The notes under the pieces: model-generated | Told to the model about the DNA's origin: nothing | The model's input: the letters and a program-made list of their open reading frames with translations, nothing else | Database searches by the model: none | Made by a program: the position numbers and the translations under genes | Shown here: piece by piece, positions 24,021-32,949 of the stretch | Position numbering within the stretch: the stretch's first letter is position 1 | Layout of the letters: the number at the start of each line of letters is the position of its first letter | Source: a virus | Reading direction: 5' to 3' (one strand) | Length of the DNA stretch: 59,239 bases | IMG/VR virus record: IMGVR_UViG_3300034064_000298 | Coordinates: 1 to 59,239 of that record

Positions 24021-24875
24021 TTATTTTACAGGAATATCGAGTCCTGTTGAAATTCCTGCCTGATCGAACGCGGTCTGGTTTTGTCCTTGTTGTAGGCATC
24101 CTACTACGCACTGTCCAGTGAACGAGGTCATATCCGCGATGGAACGAATGAAGTCATTGCTTCCGCCTGGCTCTACATCCAACCCTCTGCTAGGTAGATT
24201 GCTGATCCAACTAAGCATGACCGTAGCCGCATTACTGTCTAGCGTTGACCAATTTAGAGACGATGCAGCTTGTAAAGATCGTTCTCTTAGGAGCTGATTT
24301 CCCATTTCTGTCCAGTACTGGTTCAAGAGCGATACTGGTCCAGGATATAGCGTTGCTACGTTTGCTATCTCCGTCTGTGCTGACGGTATTAGTCCAGTTG
24401 CAACCGCGCTATCACGAGTCGCGTATGTGCCAGCTGCTGGGTTTCCAGGTGGAATAACCACCGGACCAGTGCCGAATACACCATCCACGACGTTCAGCAT
24501 TGTGACATAAATAGTCGTCAACTCGCCTAGTCCGATGTTGGACATTTGCGATACCGTGTCGACAAATTGTGAAGTGTAGTTATATCCTGCTGCCGTTCCG
24601 AGCGAATCCGAAATGACTATCGTCCCGTTCACGCCTGTTCCTTGTATACCGAATTGATTGGCATAGAAATTGGCTACGCTGGATGGAACTGGCTGTGTCA
24701 ACGAGTTCACCAATGGCAACTCTGCATTTGAACCTATTGCGCTCACCGCCGTGGCAAACTCTGGAAGAGTCATGTTCATTATGCCGGTGACTTGCTCAAG
24801 GCTGACCGACAATGCCTTGTTGGCTACTGCCCATTCTGAAGGTATTATTTGCTGCAATCTATCTAGGGCAATCAT
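24021..24875 (-). CDS. Probable virion protein, second half of a pair
   Basis: 284 residues rich in Ser, Thr, Asn, Gly and Ala, typical of structural proteins. The C-terminal part has EPGGSNDFIRSIADMTSFTG and a paired CVVGC motif. The ATG overlaps the TGA of the preceding gene, and the same frame is open some way further upstream, giving sensible sequence (NQLLVDYAVASLHIEIDS). The two genes may therefore be one ancestral protein split in two, or be joined by frameshifting. Adjacent to a PAAR tip, so a tail/baseplate place is inferred. Confidence 0.65.
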   Translation of the reverse strand: MIALDRLQQIIPSEWAVANKALSVSLEQVTGIMNMTLPEFATAVSAIGSNAELPLVNSLTQPVPSSVANFYANQFGIQGTGVNGTIVISDSLGTAAGYNYTSQFVDTVSQMSNIGLGELTTIYVTMLNVVDGVFGTGPVVIPPGNPAAGTYATRDSAVATGLIPSAQTEIANVATLYPGPVSLLNQYWTEMGNQLLRERSLQAASSLNWSTLDSNAATVMLSWISNLPSRGLDVEPGGSNDFIRSIADMTSFTGQCVVGCLQQGQNQTAFDQAGISTGLDIPVK

Positions 24876-25822
24876 GCTGTCGATCTCAATGTGTAAGCTG
24901 GCAACTGCGTAGTCAACGAGGAGTTGATTGTATTGGTATTGCCGAGATATATGGGTACATACCCATCTGCTGTCACGGTATTCATGGTACCAAAACTGTT
25001 AGGGAATAACTTGTATGGATTCAACAAGTCTGCCATATTACTTATTCCTTTAGTTTTAACACCTAGAACCGAAAGTATCTGTGCCAGATTCTCATCGACA
25101 ACTTGCGACATAGCTATGGTCATTAACTTCTGATCCGAATCTGAGACGCTAACCGTTGGATCATCTAGATTTGCGACGACATCTGAATCGATACCTACTG
25201 CCAAAAATACCAATGAGACAACCGGAAGATTACCTACTACGTTTATTATCTGGCGAACAAGCGCCAATGGACTACCAAGATCGTTTAGGTTGGATAAATC
25301 AATTAGCTGACCAAGGTTAACGAGATCTTCTCCAAAACCTTTTGTGTTCGGGTTAATGGAGGAGATACTTCCTGTCACCGCGTCGGACATCGTACTAAAT
25401 GTATTGCCTAGGTAGGTCTGGCCCACGTTTGAGCTACTGATGAAGTCGGAAGCCTGGCTATTGTATGCGAGTGATATTTCATATGCCTGCGTGAACTTAG
25501 TTAGGTCGCCGTTTCCAAGATACATCGCAGCGGTAGTCGACAGCAGTCCGGTAAAACCAGTCGTCGAGACAGTAATGTTGCCATACGGCGCTGAATCACT
25601 CAGCGCCGGGCAAGTGTTGGAAGCAAGAGTTTCCAGTGTTCCAATTGTCGTGTTGGACAGTATGTTGCCAGTGCTGCCATTCGCAAGAGTTGATAGGAAT
25701 GGGCTGATCAGTGTTGTGCTAGTGTAGCTCGCCATTGCCCCAACGAACTGGGCGTTTGCCGTTAACCCAGTGTTCTGAAGTAATCCTGCCCCTGCGTTTA
25801 GCTGTAATGGAGTTAGTGCCAT
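24872..25822 (-). CDS. Probable virion protein, first half of a pair
   Basis: 316 residues from the ATG at 25822 (MALTPLQLNAGAGLLQ), which lies one base after the PAAR gene's stop; the longer frame overlaps PAAR and is rejected. Ser/Thr/Asn-rich beta/alpha protein with NPYKLFPNSFGTM near the end, a segment I recall in structural proteins of aquatic myoviruses. Likely part of the tail tip/baseplate next to PAAR. Confidence 0.7.
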   Translation of the reverse strand: MALTPLQLNAGAGLLQNTGLTANAQFVGAMASYTSTTLISPFLSTLANGSTGNILSNTTIGTLETLASNTCPALSDSAPYGNITVSTTGFTGLLSTTAAMYLGNGDLTKFTQAYEISLAYNSQASDFISSSNVGQTYLGNTFSTMSDAVTGSISSINPNTKGFGEDLVNLGQLIDLSNLNDLGSPLALVRQIINVVGNLPVVSLVFLAVGIDSDVVANLDDPTVSVSDSDQKLMTIAMSQVVDENLAQILSVLGVKTKGISNMADLLNPYKLFPNSFGTMNTVTADGYVPIYLGNTNTINSSLTTQLPAYTLRSTA

Positions 25823-25823
25823 A

Positions 25824-26090
25824 TTATCCAACGAATACCGAATCGCTACCGTTGATTCTTGCGTGACCACAAGAATCAACGTCTCCTTCGACTACGATAG
25901 GCCTCCCATTCACGAGAACTGAATCGACACTGCCAAAGGTGGTTGCCGCTAGATGATTATTGTAGTGCGAGGTCACTGGATTGCCCGTAACTGCAATAGG
26001 TCTACCGTTTACGAATACCGTGTTATCGCCTTTCATGATCATACCACCTTCGGTATTTACATCCAGCTGTCTCTGAACTTTCTTTCCCAT
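25824..26090 (-). CDS. PAAR-motif spike tip protein
   Basis: 88 residues. Repeated strand-turn units (VFVNGRPIAVTG, VLVNGRPIVVEGD, VDSCGHARINGSDSVFVG) match PAAR proteins, which cap the gp5-type spike (T4 gp5.4) and pierce the outer membrane. The C-terminal CGHA segment may hold the metal site together with H42/H46. This supports a contractile-tailed (myovirus) particle. Confidence 0.85.
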   Translation of the reverse strand: MGKKVQRQLDVNTEGGMIMKGDNTVFVNGRPIAVTGNPVTSHYNNHLAATTFGSVDSVLVNGRPIVVEGDVDSCGHARINGSDSVFVG

Positions 26091-26091
26091 G

Positions 26092-26382
26092 TTAACCCAT
26101 CAATATCTTGTTCGACACTGGTCTGATTCCAGTGGTTGTCTCGATATAGCCATCACGAACGCGATCTTGGCTAGGAGCTATCATTGAAATATGATTCTTT
26201 TGAAGAATGACCATCTTATCCGGATCAGCCGTGAACAAACTCATCACCAACTGAATACCTTGAGGGCCAGGAATAACGGTTAGTGGTGTCTTTACTTCAT
26301 ACTCAGATTCAGTCTCACCGATGATCTTCGTTACAATTTCATCACCGTTGCTCAGCCTAATGGTATAAATTTCATCAATCAT
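26092..26382 (-). CDS. Conserved phage protein with Sm-like look
   Basis: 96 residues. IYTIRLSNGDEIVTKII, a strand pair (EYEVKTPLTVIPG), and KMVILQKNHISMIA follow the strand order of Sm/LSm barrels, and similar proteins are frequent in marine T4-like phages (from memory). RNA binding is possible but unproven. It overlaps the glutaredoxin stop (TAATG). Confidence 0.55.
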   Translation of the reverse strand: MIDEIYTIRLSNGDEIVTKIIGETESEYEVKTPLTVIPGPQGIQLVMSLFTADPDKMVILQKNHISMIAPSQDRVRDGYIETTTGIRPVSNKILMG

Positions 26383-26615
26383 TAATCCTCCTCAAAGTAA
26401 GTTTTCAATTCTGTGTAGCCCCCAATGTAGTTATCATCGAGGAATATCTGTGGTACCGATCTAGCTGACGGCACCGATTCCAACAGTTGTTCCCTTGTCC
26501 ATGGTCCTAGACCAATAATTCGTTCTTCGATATCATATCCTTTGGTCTTCAGCAAGTGTTTTGCTGCGACGCAGTGAGGGCAATTTTCTTTGCTCCACAC
26601 CAGTGCCTCTTTCAT
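26382..26615 (-). CDS. Glutaredoxin
   Basis: 77 residues with a redox CPHC motif at 12-15, the TVP-like cis-proline SVPQIFLDD and GGYTEL near the end. It reduces ribonucleotide reductase after each catalytic cycle, using glutathione; it lies directly after nrdB in the same transcript, as in T4-type phages (T4 nrdC). Confidence 0.92.
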   Translation of the reverse strand: MKEALVWSKENCPHCVAAKHLLKTKGYDIEERIIGLGPWTREQLLESVPSARSVPQIFLDDNYIGGYTELKTYFEED

Positions 26616-26630
26616 AGTTTTCTCCTCTGT

Positions 26631-27731
26631 TTAGATTGTAGGTAATAGATCATAGTCCAAATCATCCGACATGGCCCCAATCACGTAATTGGTACTCTCA
26701 GATTCCTGTAGAGCTGTTTGCTTTTTGCTTGTATCAGTGTGCTTATTGAACCAAGGAATAGGAGTGGTTTTAGGCGCAGGGTGTTGGTACTTGATATTTA
26801 TCTCTTTCAGCGCACCAACGGCAGTATAATCGACGAATTCTTTTAGGATACTCGAGTTCAAGCCTATGACTGGTCCTTTCTTGAACAAGAAATCTGCCCA
26901 TTCCTTTTCTTCCCTGATGACGTCTAAGTACATTGAGTAGACCTCGTCGGCACACTCGTCCTTGATAGCAGCGAATCGCGCATCGTCCTTTGCCACCTGA
27001 TTGATGATATACGCAGTCCATTCCTTGTGCAACAGTTCATCCTGTAATATCAGGCTAATAATGTTACCGTTGCCGATGAAAATTTTGTTCTCAACCATCG
27101 CCAAACTCGTAGCAAATGACACCATGAATCTAAATGCTTCTAGCGCGTAACTTGCGTGTAGTGCGAACCAAATTGTTTTGATGTGTTCCTGCTCGTCAAT
27201 CGCCTCGCCCAAGTCCTTTCGACAGTTGATTTTGTGCAGTCGGTTGTAATACTTACCTACTGAGGATGCCATATCAATAATTTCCTGGGTATCGTGAATA
27301 CTATTGAATATCTCTTTAGGTACGTTATAGATATTGCGGATAATATGCGAGTACGAGCGACTGTGTATGTTTGTTTCAAAGAAAGACCAAGCACTTACTA
27401 AGGCTTCCAGTTCTGGAATACTTATTACCGGACCAAATATCTGAGCTGGGGCTCTTCCTTGAAGGGAATCAAGTGCAGTCTGTCGCAGTAAGTTGGACGT
27501 GAATATATGCTTTACTGAATCACTGGAGTCCTTGAAATCATTCGAATCTTTTGTGAGAGATATCTCCTCTGGAATCCAAAAGAAACCTCGCTGAACAGTC
27601 TCGAACTTGCTAACCTTTGGATACCTGAATTCCTCGAATCTTTGAACCGTTACCGGGCCAGCTGGATCCAGAAACATTTTGCGATTTAGATAATCTGTTT
27701 TAGTTTTTAAATTATATTGCATTGTACTCAT
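26631..27731 (-). CDS. nrdB: Ribonucleotide reductase, small (beta) subunit
   Basis: 366 residues, class Ia type. Metal ligands: D88 (ALDSLQGRAP), E119, H123, then E in LEAFRF, and E/H in QDELLH; radical tyrosine Y127 in HSRSY. Oddity: the sequence is ETNIHSRSY where E. coli has ETIHSRSY, one extra residue between Glu and His, while the spacing from D88 to E119 (31) is unchanged. The C-terminus DLDYDLLPTI should dock on NrdA. It generates the radical needed to make dNTPs for phage replication. Confidence 0.93.
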   Translation of the reverse strand: MSTMQYNLKTKTDYLNRKMFLDPAGPVTVQRFEEFRYPKVSKFETVQRGFFWIPEEISLTKDSNDFKDSSDSVKHIFTSNLLRQTALDSLQGRAPAQIFGPVISIPELEALVSAWSFFETNIHSRSYSHIIRNIYNVPKEIFNSIHDTQEIIDMASSVGKYYNRLHKINCRKDLGEAIDEQEHIKTIWFALHASYALEAFRFMVSFATSLAMVENKIFIGNGNIISLILQDELLHKEWTAYIINQVAKDDARFAAIKDECADEVYSMYLDVIREEKEWADFLFKKGPVIGLNSSILKEFVDYTAVGALKEINIKYQHPAPKTTPIPWFNKHTDTSKKQTALQESESTNYVIGAMSDDLDYDLLPTI

Positions 27732-27744
27732 GTTTTGTGTCCAG

Positions 27745-30054
27745 TTATAGCTTGCAAGCGACGCAATCTTCTTCCTCGTCCTCTGTGCCAGAAGGTAAGT
27801 CTTCTAGGGCGTCAGATTTTGAACCTTTTTTGTTTATTAAGCTGTAGTAAAAAGTTTTGATTCCAAACTTATGTGCCAACATCAGATTAGCGGCGATCAA
27901 CGTTGTGGGTACCTTTCTATCCGGAAAGTGTGCTGGATTGTAGAAAGTATTTGTGCTGATCGACTGGTCGGTATAGGCTGCCAGAACCGCGGCTGTCTTG
28001 ATATATCCCAAACAATCCTTTTGTTCCCACATGAGCTGGTATCTGTTCTTCAATTTATGATATTCTGGTACCACTTGGGTGAATGATCCAGCTTTGGACT
28101 CTTTGATTGATATCAGTGACATTGGCATCTCAATTCCATTTGTGGAATTGATAACAACCGAACTCGACTCTACTGGAGCTATTGCGATCAAAGTCGCATT
28201 TCTTACGCCATACTGTTTCATATTGGCACGAAGCGTTTCCCAGTCTAGTTCGGGGCTGAAGTCCGTTAGCTCATTCACTCCATCGGCCCGTAATTCCCAT
28301 GGGAAAATACCTTGACCATAACGTGTTTTGCTACTGTCCAGACATGCTCCTCGTTCCTTTGCCAACTCGACCGTAGCTTCAGTCAGGAAAAATGCTTGAT
28401 GCTCCATCCAGGACTTGACCTCTGCCAGCGAGTCTTTTTCACCATACTTCAGGTTGCGTTTGGCATGCCAGTAGGCAAGATTCGTGATACCTACGCCAAG
28501 AGGTTGTATTTCATCGTTGCTCAGTTTACTCTGGATGCTCAGGAAGTCTTGGTAGTCAAGAATATTACAAAGGCTACGCTGAAGAATCCGACAAGCGCGA
28601 CGCATGTCTTCCGGATTCCTGAATGCTCCCCAGTTAATTGATCCGAGCGTACACAGTGCAATACGGCCAGAAGAATCATCGAGACGTTTAAAAGGTTTAG
28701 TAGGAAGTAAGATTTCACAGCACAAATTTGATTGGTAAATTGTATGGTATTCTGGATCGAACGGACCCTGCTTCATTACGTTATCAATGAACACTAGGTA
28801 GATACGACCGGTATCTGTTCTTTCCTTTAATATGCCGCCCTTGAATACCTCTTCGGCCGACATTACCTTCTTTCTTAGTCCTGCTTTCTTTTCGTACTTA
28901 AGGTATAACTCCTCAAAGAGAGCAGTGTTTTTATAGAATGCTTCATATAAATCAGGAACTTCGTTCGGGTCAAAAAACGTTATATCTTCCTTGTTTTTGA
29001 AACGGCGCCAGAAGAATGCTGATAAAACGACGCCATAATCCATGTGGCGCACCCGAGTTTCCTCGGTTCCCTGATTGTTTTTCAGCACGATCAGATCATC
29101 GAACTGATGGTGCCATATAGGATAGAATACGGTGGCACTTGCATTTCGGACGCCGCCTTGGCTACAGGAGCGCAAGTCTCCAAACCATTTCTTCAGAAAT
29201 GGTATGAGTCCGGTATGCTCGATCTCGCCACCTCTAATGGGAGACTTCAACGATCTCATTCTGCCAATTTCAAGCCCTATACCTGCTCTTTTACTGGCAT
29301 ACTTGGCCATCATCTCTCCGGAGGCAAATACTGAGTCCAGATTGTCATCCGAACGAATAAGTACGCAAGAGGAGAATTGCTTAGTAGGTGTACCAAGACC
29401 AGCCAAAACAGGAGTTGCCAGCGTAAATAATCCGTCGGAAGCAGCGTTATAGTATTCCTTGATATATCGCATCCTTGCTGAGTTCGGTTCTTCGTTATTA
29501 AAGACGGTTGCAGCAGCAATCATATAGCGAATCTGAGGAGTTTCGTAAATCTGCTTAGTGACTCGATTCCGAACCAGATATTTTTCTATCAGCTGCTCGA
29601 TAGCGGCATACGAATATTGCTCGTCTTTGGAATGATCGATGAAATCATTCATTTTGTTCCAGTCTTCCTCTGAATACCATTCCAAAAGTTCAGGAGTATA
29701 CATACCTGATGCTACGTTGTTCTTAACTATCTCGTAGAGGTGAGGTACATCATATTGACCAAACACATCCTTGCGTAGCATACTGAGTCGCTGTTTGCCT
29801 GCGACGTATTGATAATTGACATGACCTACTGTAGGGTTAGATTCGACGTCAATAAGGTCGACGATAGCTCTGAGTGTGATCTCGTCGATTTCTTTGGTAG
29901 TTATACCATTGTAGAAATGTGGTTGACTCTTGATTTCAACCATAGATTGACTTACGTCAGCGATGCCCTCGCAGATTTTTGCGATTTGACCCTGCCATTT
30001 GTCGATCATCAATGGCTCACGTTGACCATTGCGTTTTAGCACTGAAATTTGCAT
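27745..30054 (-). CDS. nrdA: Ribonucleotide reductase, large (alpha) subunit
   Basis: 769 residues, full length. The N-terminal ATP-cone (KRNGQREPLMIDK) points to allosteric control by ATP/dATP. Active-site residues: Cys in FSSCVLI, the N-x-C-x-E motif in SNLCCEI, and Cys in ALCTLGSIN; paired tyrosines for radical transfer are near FYYSL. It ends CVACKL, the Cys pair that hands electrons from glutaredoxin. Forms a complex with NrdB just downstream. A small hairpin lies in its leader. Confidence 0.95.
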   Translation of the reverse strand: MQISVLKRNGQREPLMIDKWQGQIAKICEGIADVSQSMVEIKSQPHFYNGITTKEIDEITLRAIVDLIDVESNPTVGHVNYQYVAGKQRLSMLRKDVFGQYDVPHLYEIVKNNVASGMYTPELLEWYSEEDWNKMNDFIDHSKDEQYSYAAIEQLIEKYLVRNRVTKQIYETPQIRYMIAAATVFNNEEPNSARMRYIKEYYNAASDGLFTLATPVLAGLGTPTKQFSSCVLIRSDDNLDSVFASGEMMAKYASKRAGIGLEIGRMRSLKSPIRGGEIEHTGLIPFLKKWFGDLRSCSQGGVRNASATVFYPIWHHQFDDLIVLKNNQGTEETRVRHMDYGVVLSAFFWRRFKNKEDITFFDPNEVPDLYEAFYKNTALFEELYLKYEKKAGLRKKVMSAEEVFKGGILKERTDTGRIYLVFIDNVMKQGPFDPEYHTIYQSNLCCEILLPTKPFKRLDDSSGRIALCTLGSINWGAFRNPEDMRRACRILQRSLCNILDYQDFLSIQSKLSNDEIQPLGVGITNLAYWHAKRNLKYGEKDSLAEVKSWMEHQAFFLTEATVELAKERGACLDSSKTRYGQGIFPWELRADGVNELTDFSPELDWETLRANMKQYGVRNATLIAIAPVESSSVVINSTNGIEMPMSLISIKESKAGSFTQVVPEYHKLKNRYQLMWEQKDCLGYIKTAAVLAAYTDQSISTNTFYNPAHFPDRKVPTTLIAANLMLAHKFGIKTFYYSLINKKGSKSDALEDLPSGTEDEEEDCVACKL

Positions 30055-30073
30055 TAAATCCCTCTTATTAGTT

Positions 30074-30089
30074 GTACGCTCAAGCGTAC
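30074..30089 (-). promoter_or_regulatory. Perfect inverted repeat in the nrdA leader
   Basis: GTACGCT-TG-AGCGTAC, seven-base arms, spanning the stop codon of the upstream gene and 20 bases before nrdA. Could be an operator or RNA hairpin. Confidence 0.4.
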
Positions 30090-30499
30090 TTTTGCTTTAC
30101 CTGCTCCGAGGATAGGCGACGATGAATCTGTAATTGTTTTGTATTTAGTATCGACTCGTTGTAGTTCAAAACATAACAGGAGTCGCTTACGGTCACTACA
30201 TTGTAGTCGTCATTTGTTAGTATTAGACTTGCATCGGCTATATCGCCACGATCCATCATGGATAGAGTATACAATATACCTAGACCTCTTGTCAAGTCGC
30301 AATATACGTTATCTTCCAATAATTCCCAAGGATTGGGCCAACGGTCGATATCGTCCCAGTGAAGATAGAAGGCGCTCCATGGAGTTTCCTGCCACCACTC
30401 GTTAATAGCAGTCAATGCTTCGGGTAGAGCCAACGTTTCGGAAGATGCCCTAAGCGCCTGCCAGCTCGTCAGACGCTGCTCAAAAGTTTTGTACCACAT
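30080..30499 (-). CDS. Conserved phage protein of unknown function
   Basis: 139 residues. A Trp-rich core (WWQETPW, WDDIDRWPNPWELLEDN) and CDLTRGLGILYTL make it resemble a family found between structural genes of marine T4-like phages (from memory). No enzymatic motif. It follows the tail spike gene with no clear ribosome site, so it is probably translated by coupling. Confidence 0.65.
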   Translation of the reverse strand: MWYKTFEQRLTSWQALRASSETLALPEALTAINEWWQETPWSAFYLHWDDIDRWPNPWELLEDNVYCDLTRGLGILYTLSMMDRGDIADASLILTNDDYNVVTVSDSCYVLNYNESILNTKQLQIHRRLSSEQVKQKYA

Positions 30500-30501
30500 G
30501 T

Positions 30502-32142
30502 TTATAGATGTTTGATAGAATAAGTCATTGAACCATCGTAGCTTGTGCTACTCGTCGTGTACTGAACGTATATGACGTCAGCGGGTTGAACCACGCTGAA
30601 AGTCACGCCTAGATCACTGGACTCGACAAAATCATCCGACCATGTTGGTGAAGTAGATACCCATTTCGGTGTAACTGTCAATGTGCCTATGCGTGATGCG
30701 GCGCCACGAACTATGCTATAGTCTATGGTGAAAGCGTTTACCAGTGCGGTATTTACGGCCAACTGAGTACCACCAACGCTAGTCACGGTGCTAGGACTTG
30801 TTGTGTTGTCCAACAATTCTGCTATTTGTCCAGACTGACGTATATATGTACCTACCGCTATTTGTGCGCTATTTGTGATCGCGATGCTGGTAGAATCATT
30901 CAGCAGAACTCTAGGGAAACTTGTACCAGGGTCGGCTATTCCAGAATACGCGTCTGTTCTAGCAAACATATCACCAACGCTGATATTGTTATCGCTTCTG
31001 AATTCAATTATAGCATAGCATGGATTTTGCAGTCCCAGTAACTGGTTGCCAACATCGTAGAAGATATTGTAGCCAGAGGCGTTCAACTGTGCTGTGCCTA
31101 TTAGTATACCTTGAGCGTATATGCTGTTGAAAACGTTGTTGGTTATTCTGAACCCAGACGCGCTATTCGTGGTGTCTGCGCCCATTCCAATTACAACTCC
31201 TTGGTGCAGCATGTCAAACGAGCAGCTATCTATACTCACTCCTTGTACGAGTTGCTCAATTCCAGTTGTTGGCTGAGCCGTATTGAACCCGTAGGTGGTG
31301 CCAGAAAATTGACATTCCTTGAAGTTTATATTGCTGGTAGTGATCGCAGGCGTACTGCTGAATCTTATCGCAGCCGTAAAAGGTGACAATATATTCAGCT
31401 GAGATGCTACCAATGCGCCCTGGAAGTTGACCGAGTTTAGACGACAATCAACGACGTTCTCAAATAGGAACACGTCGGATGATGTATTTAGGTTCACAAA
31501 GCTCATGTCAGAGATCGTGATCTGCCTAGGAGAAATTGCGCCGCCTGCACCCATATTCGGACCGGTATACTGATTGCTGTCAGCTGTTCTTGCAACAGGG
31601 ATCAGTGTTCGAATGATGTCCATTTGAATGATCGAGCTTTCGATACCATCACCATATAACGTAGCATAGGGTGGTATTTTAATGCTACTGGTAACGCGAT
31701 ATACACCGGCAGGGAAGAATATGGCTCGTCTGATCTGTGGATTTACGTCCACGCAATATATCTGAAACAGAGCGCGATTGATAGCTGCTGTATCATCCGT
31801 TACGCCATTACCAGTTGCGCCAAAATCTTTTACCGATACCCATTGATCCATCCAGCTCTGAATGCTTTGCTTGATCGGATCACCAGGAGTTGGACCAGTC
31901 TGTGCTATGTATCCTGCCGCTTCACCTTTGAATGTGTATGCCACTGGCACTGCCAGAATGTCGCTGAACTCAGTTAGAATTTCCGTGTTGCCTATAACTG
32001 GAGCACCTTCAGAAATCTCTCCATTGCCTATCCACAGACGCCGAGAATCAATACTCCATCCTAGTTCTGCACCCGCCAATTGAGGCAGGTCGATCTGTAA
32101 TCCCTTTCGGGCAGTAATCTGTGAAATCTGGGTTATAGCCAC
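30502..32142 (-). CDS. Tail spike / pectate-lyase-like beta-helix protein
   Basis: 546 residues, GTG start with AGGAG nine bases upstream. The N-terminal about 65 residues (ISQITARKGLQIDLPQ...GWSIDSRRLWIGNG) are a virion-attachment domain seen in phage spikes. VSVKDFGATGNGVTDDTAAINRAL opens a pectate-lyase-3/beta-helix domain that runs to about residue 390, followed by a beta-sandwich tail. Such spikes bind or depolymerise surface polysaccharide. A late promoter motif precedes it. Confidence 0.88.
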   Translation of the reverse strand: MAITQISQITARKGLQIDLPQLAGAELGWSIDSRRLWIGNGEISEGAPVIGNTEILTEFSDILAVPVAYTFKGEAAGYIAQTGPTPGDPIKQSIQSWMDQWVSVKDFGATGNGVTDDTAAINRALFQIYCVDVNPQIRRAIFFPAGVYRVTSSIKIPPYATLYGDGIESSIIQMDIIRTLIPVARTADSNQYTGPNMGAGGAISPRQITISDMSFVNLNTSSDVFLFENVVDCRLNSVNFQGALVASQLNILSPFTAAIRFSSTPAITTSNINFKECQFSGTTYGFNTAQPTTGIEQLVQGVSIDSCSFDMLHQGVVIGMGADTTNSASGFRITNNVFNSIYAQGILIGTAQLNASGYNIFYDVGNQLLGLQNPCYAIIEFRSDNNISVGDMFARTDAYSGIADPGTSFPRVLLNDSTSIAITNSAQIAVGTYIRQSGQIAELLDNTTSPSTVTSVGGTQLAVNTALVNAFTIDYSIVRGAASRIGTLTVTPKWVSTSPTWSDDFVESSDLGVTFSVVQPADVIYVQYTTSSTSYDGSMTYSIKHL

Positions 32143-32164
32143 TTGCGGTCTCCTGTTGTATCTG

Positions 32165-32172
32165 TATTTATC
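32165..32172 (-). promoter_or_regulatory. T4-type late promoter motif
   Basis: TGATAAATAC upstream of the tail spike gene; the TGA is the stop codon of the upstream exonuclease gene. Here a 22-base leader with AGGAG follows. Confidence 0.75.
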
Positions 32173-32887
32173 AGATCAGGTAGTATTGCTCTAGTCGTTT
32201 CCACCAGCGATCAGCCCACATGTTGAAATCATCTGGTTTTAGGATGAATTCTTGGTATGTTGGTTTACCTTCAATGAGACCATCGCTACTCATCTTGGGT
32301 TTTACAGCCATCAGCACAACTCCCTTCTTGATATTGGTTCCATGAACCTCGTTGTGCGCGAGAGCATACGCAGTCAGCTGAAGATAATAGTCTTCTACCT
32401 GTTCTTCGGTCTTGACTCGGTTGGACTGCTTATAGTCGAGTATAGCTTCATCACCTAGGTGAATACCTATGCCATCCGTTGTGCCAGCATATAGACCTGG
32501 AAAGTATAGCGGAACTTCAACGCCCCAAACTTCGTCCACTTTGGATAGACCTTCTTGAATGACGAGTTCTGCCATCAGGTGACTAGGCCATGAAAATGGG
32601 TTGGAGCCTCTGTCCTTTAAAGCGCCATCCTTGATGTAGTTTTCAAGGTAGGTGTGCATACGAGTGCCTCGATTGGCAGCCTCAGTTGTTATCTTTTGCG
32701 CTCGCTCATGGCCGATACTGTCTCGCCATTTTTGAAGTGCTTCCTTCTTCTTTTTAGGAGTGGTTGCAGATAGCACAGTGGTGACACTTGGAACAGGTGT
32801 TCCATCTGGTGTCATGTATAGGCGTTTGCCCTCGACGGATGATCTCTTGATCGAGATATAGTCGAAGCGGGGTTTTAGTAGACTCAT
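32171..32887 (-). CDS. RecB/Cas4-family PD-(D/E)XK exonuclease
   Basis: 238 residues. Motifs: RGTRMHTYLENYI (H of motif I), GVEVPLYFPGLYAGTTDGIG (D of motif II), EAILDYKQSN (D-x-K, motif III), and DYYLQLTAYALAHNE (QxxxY). This arrangement is that of RecB-type nucleases; T4-like phages use such exonucleases in recombination and DNA processing. Own sigma70-like promoter, so early expression is expected. Confidence 0.85.
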   Translation of the reverse strand: MSLLKPRFDYISIKRSSVEGKRLYMTPDGTPVPSVTTVLSATTPKKKKEALQKWRDSIGHERAQKITTEAANRGTRMHTYLENYIKDGALKDRGSNPFSWPSHLMAELVIQEGLSKVDEVWGVEVPLYFPGLYAGTTDGIGIHLGDEAILDYKQSNRVKTEEQVEDYYLQLTAYALAHNEVHGTNIKKGVVLMAVKPKMSSDGLIEGKPTYQEFILKPDDFNMWADRWWKRLEQYYLI

Positions 32888-32920
32888 TGGACCTCTGATA
32901 AGAGTTAATTTGATGTTTGT

Positions 32921-32949
32921 ATGGTACTAGGCTTGACGACGGAAGTCAA
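32921..32949 (-). promoter_or_regulatory. Sigma70-like promoter
   Basis: TTGACT (32944-32949), 17 bases, TACCAT (32921-32926). The FeoA-gene stop TGA is inside the -35 box. Confidence 0.65.
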
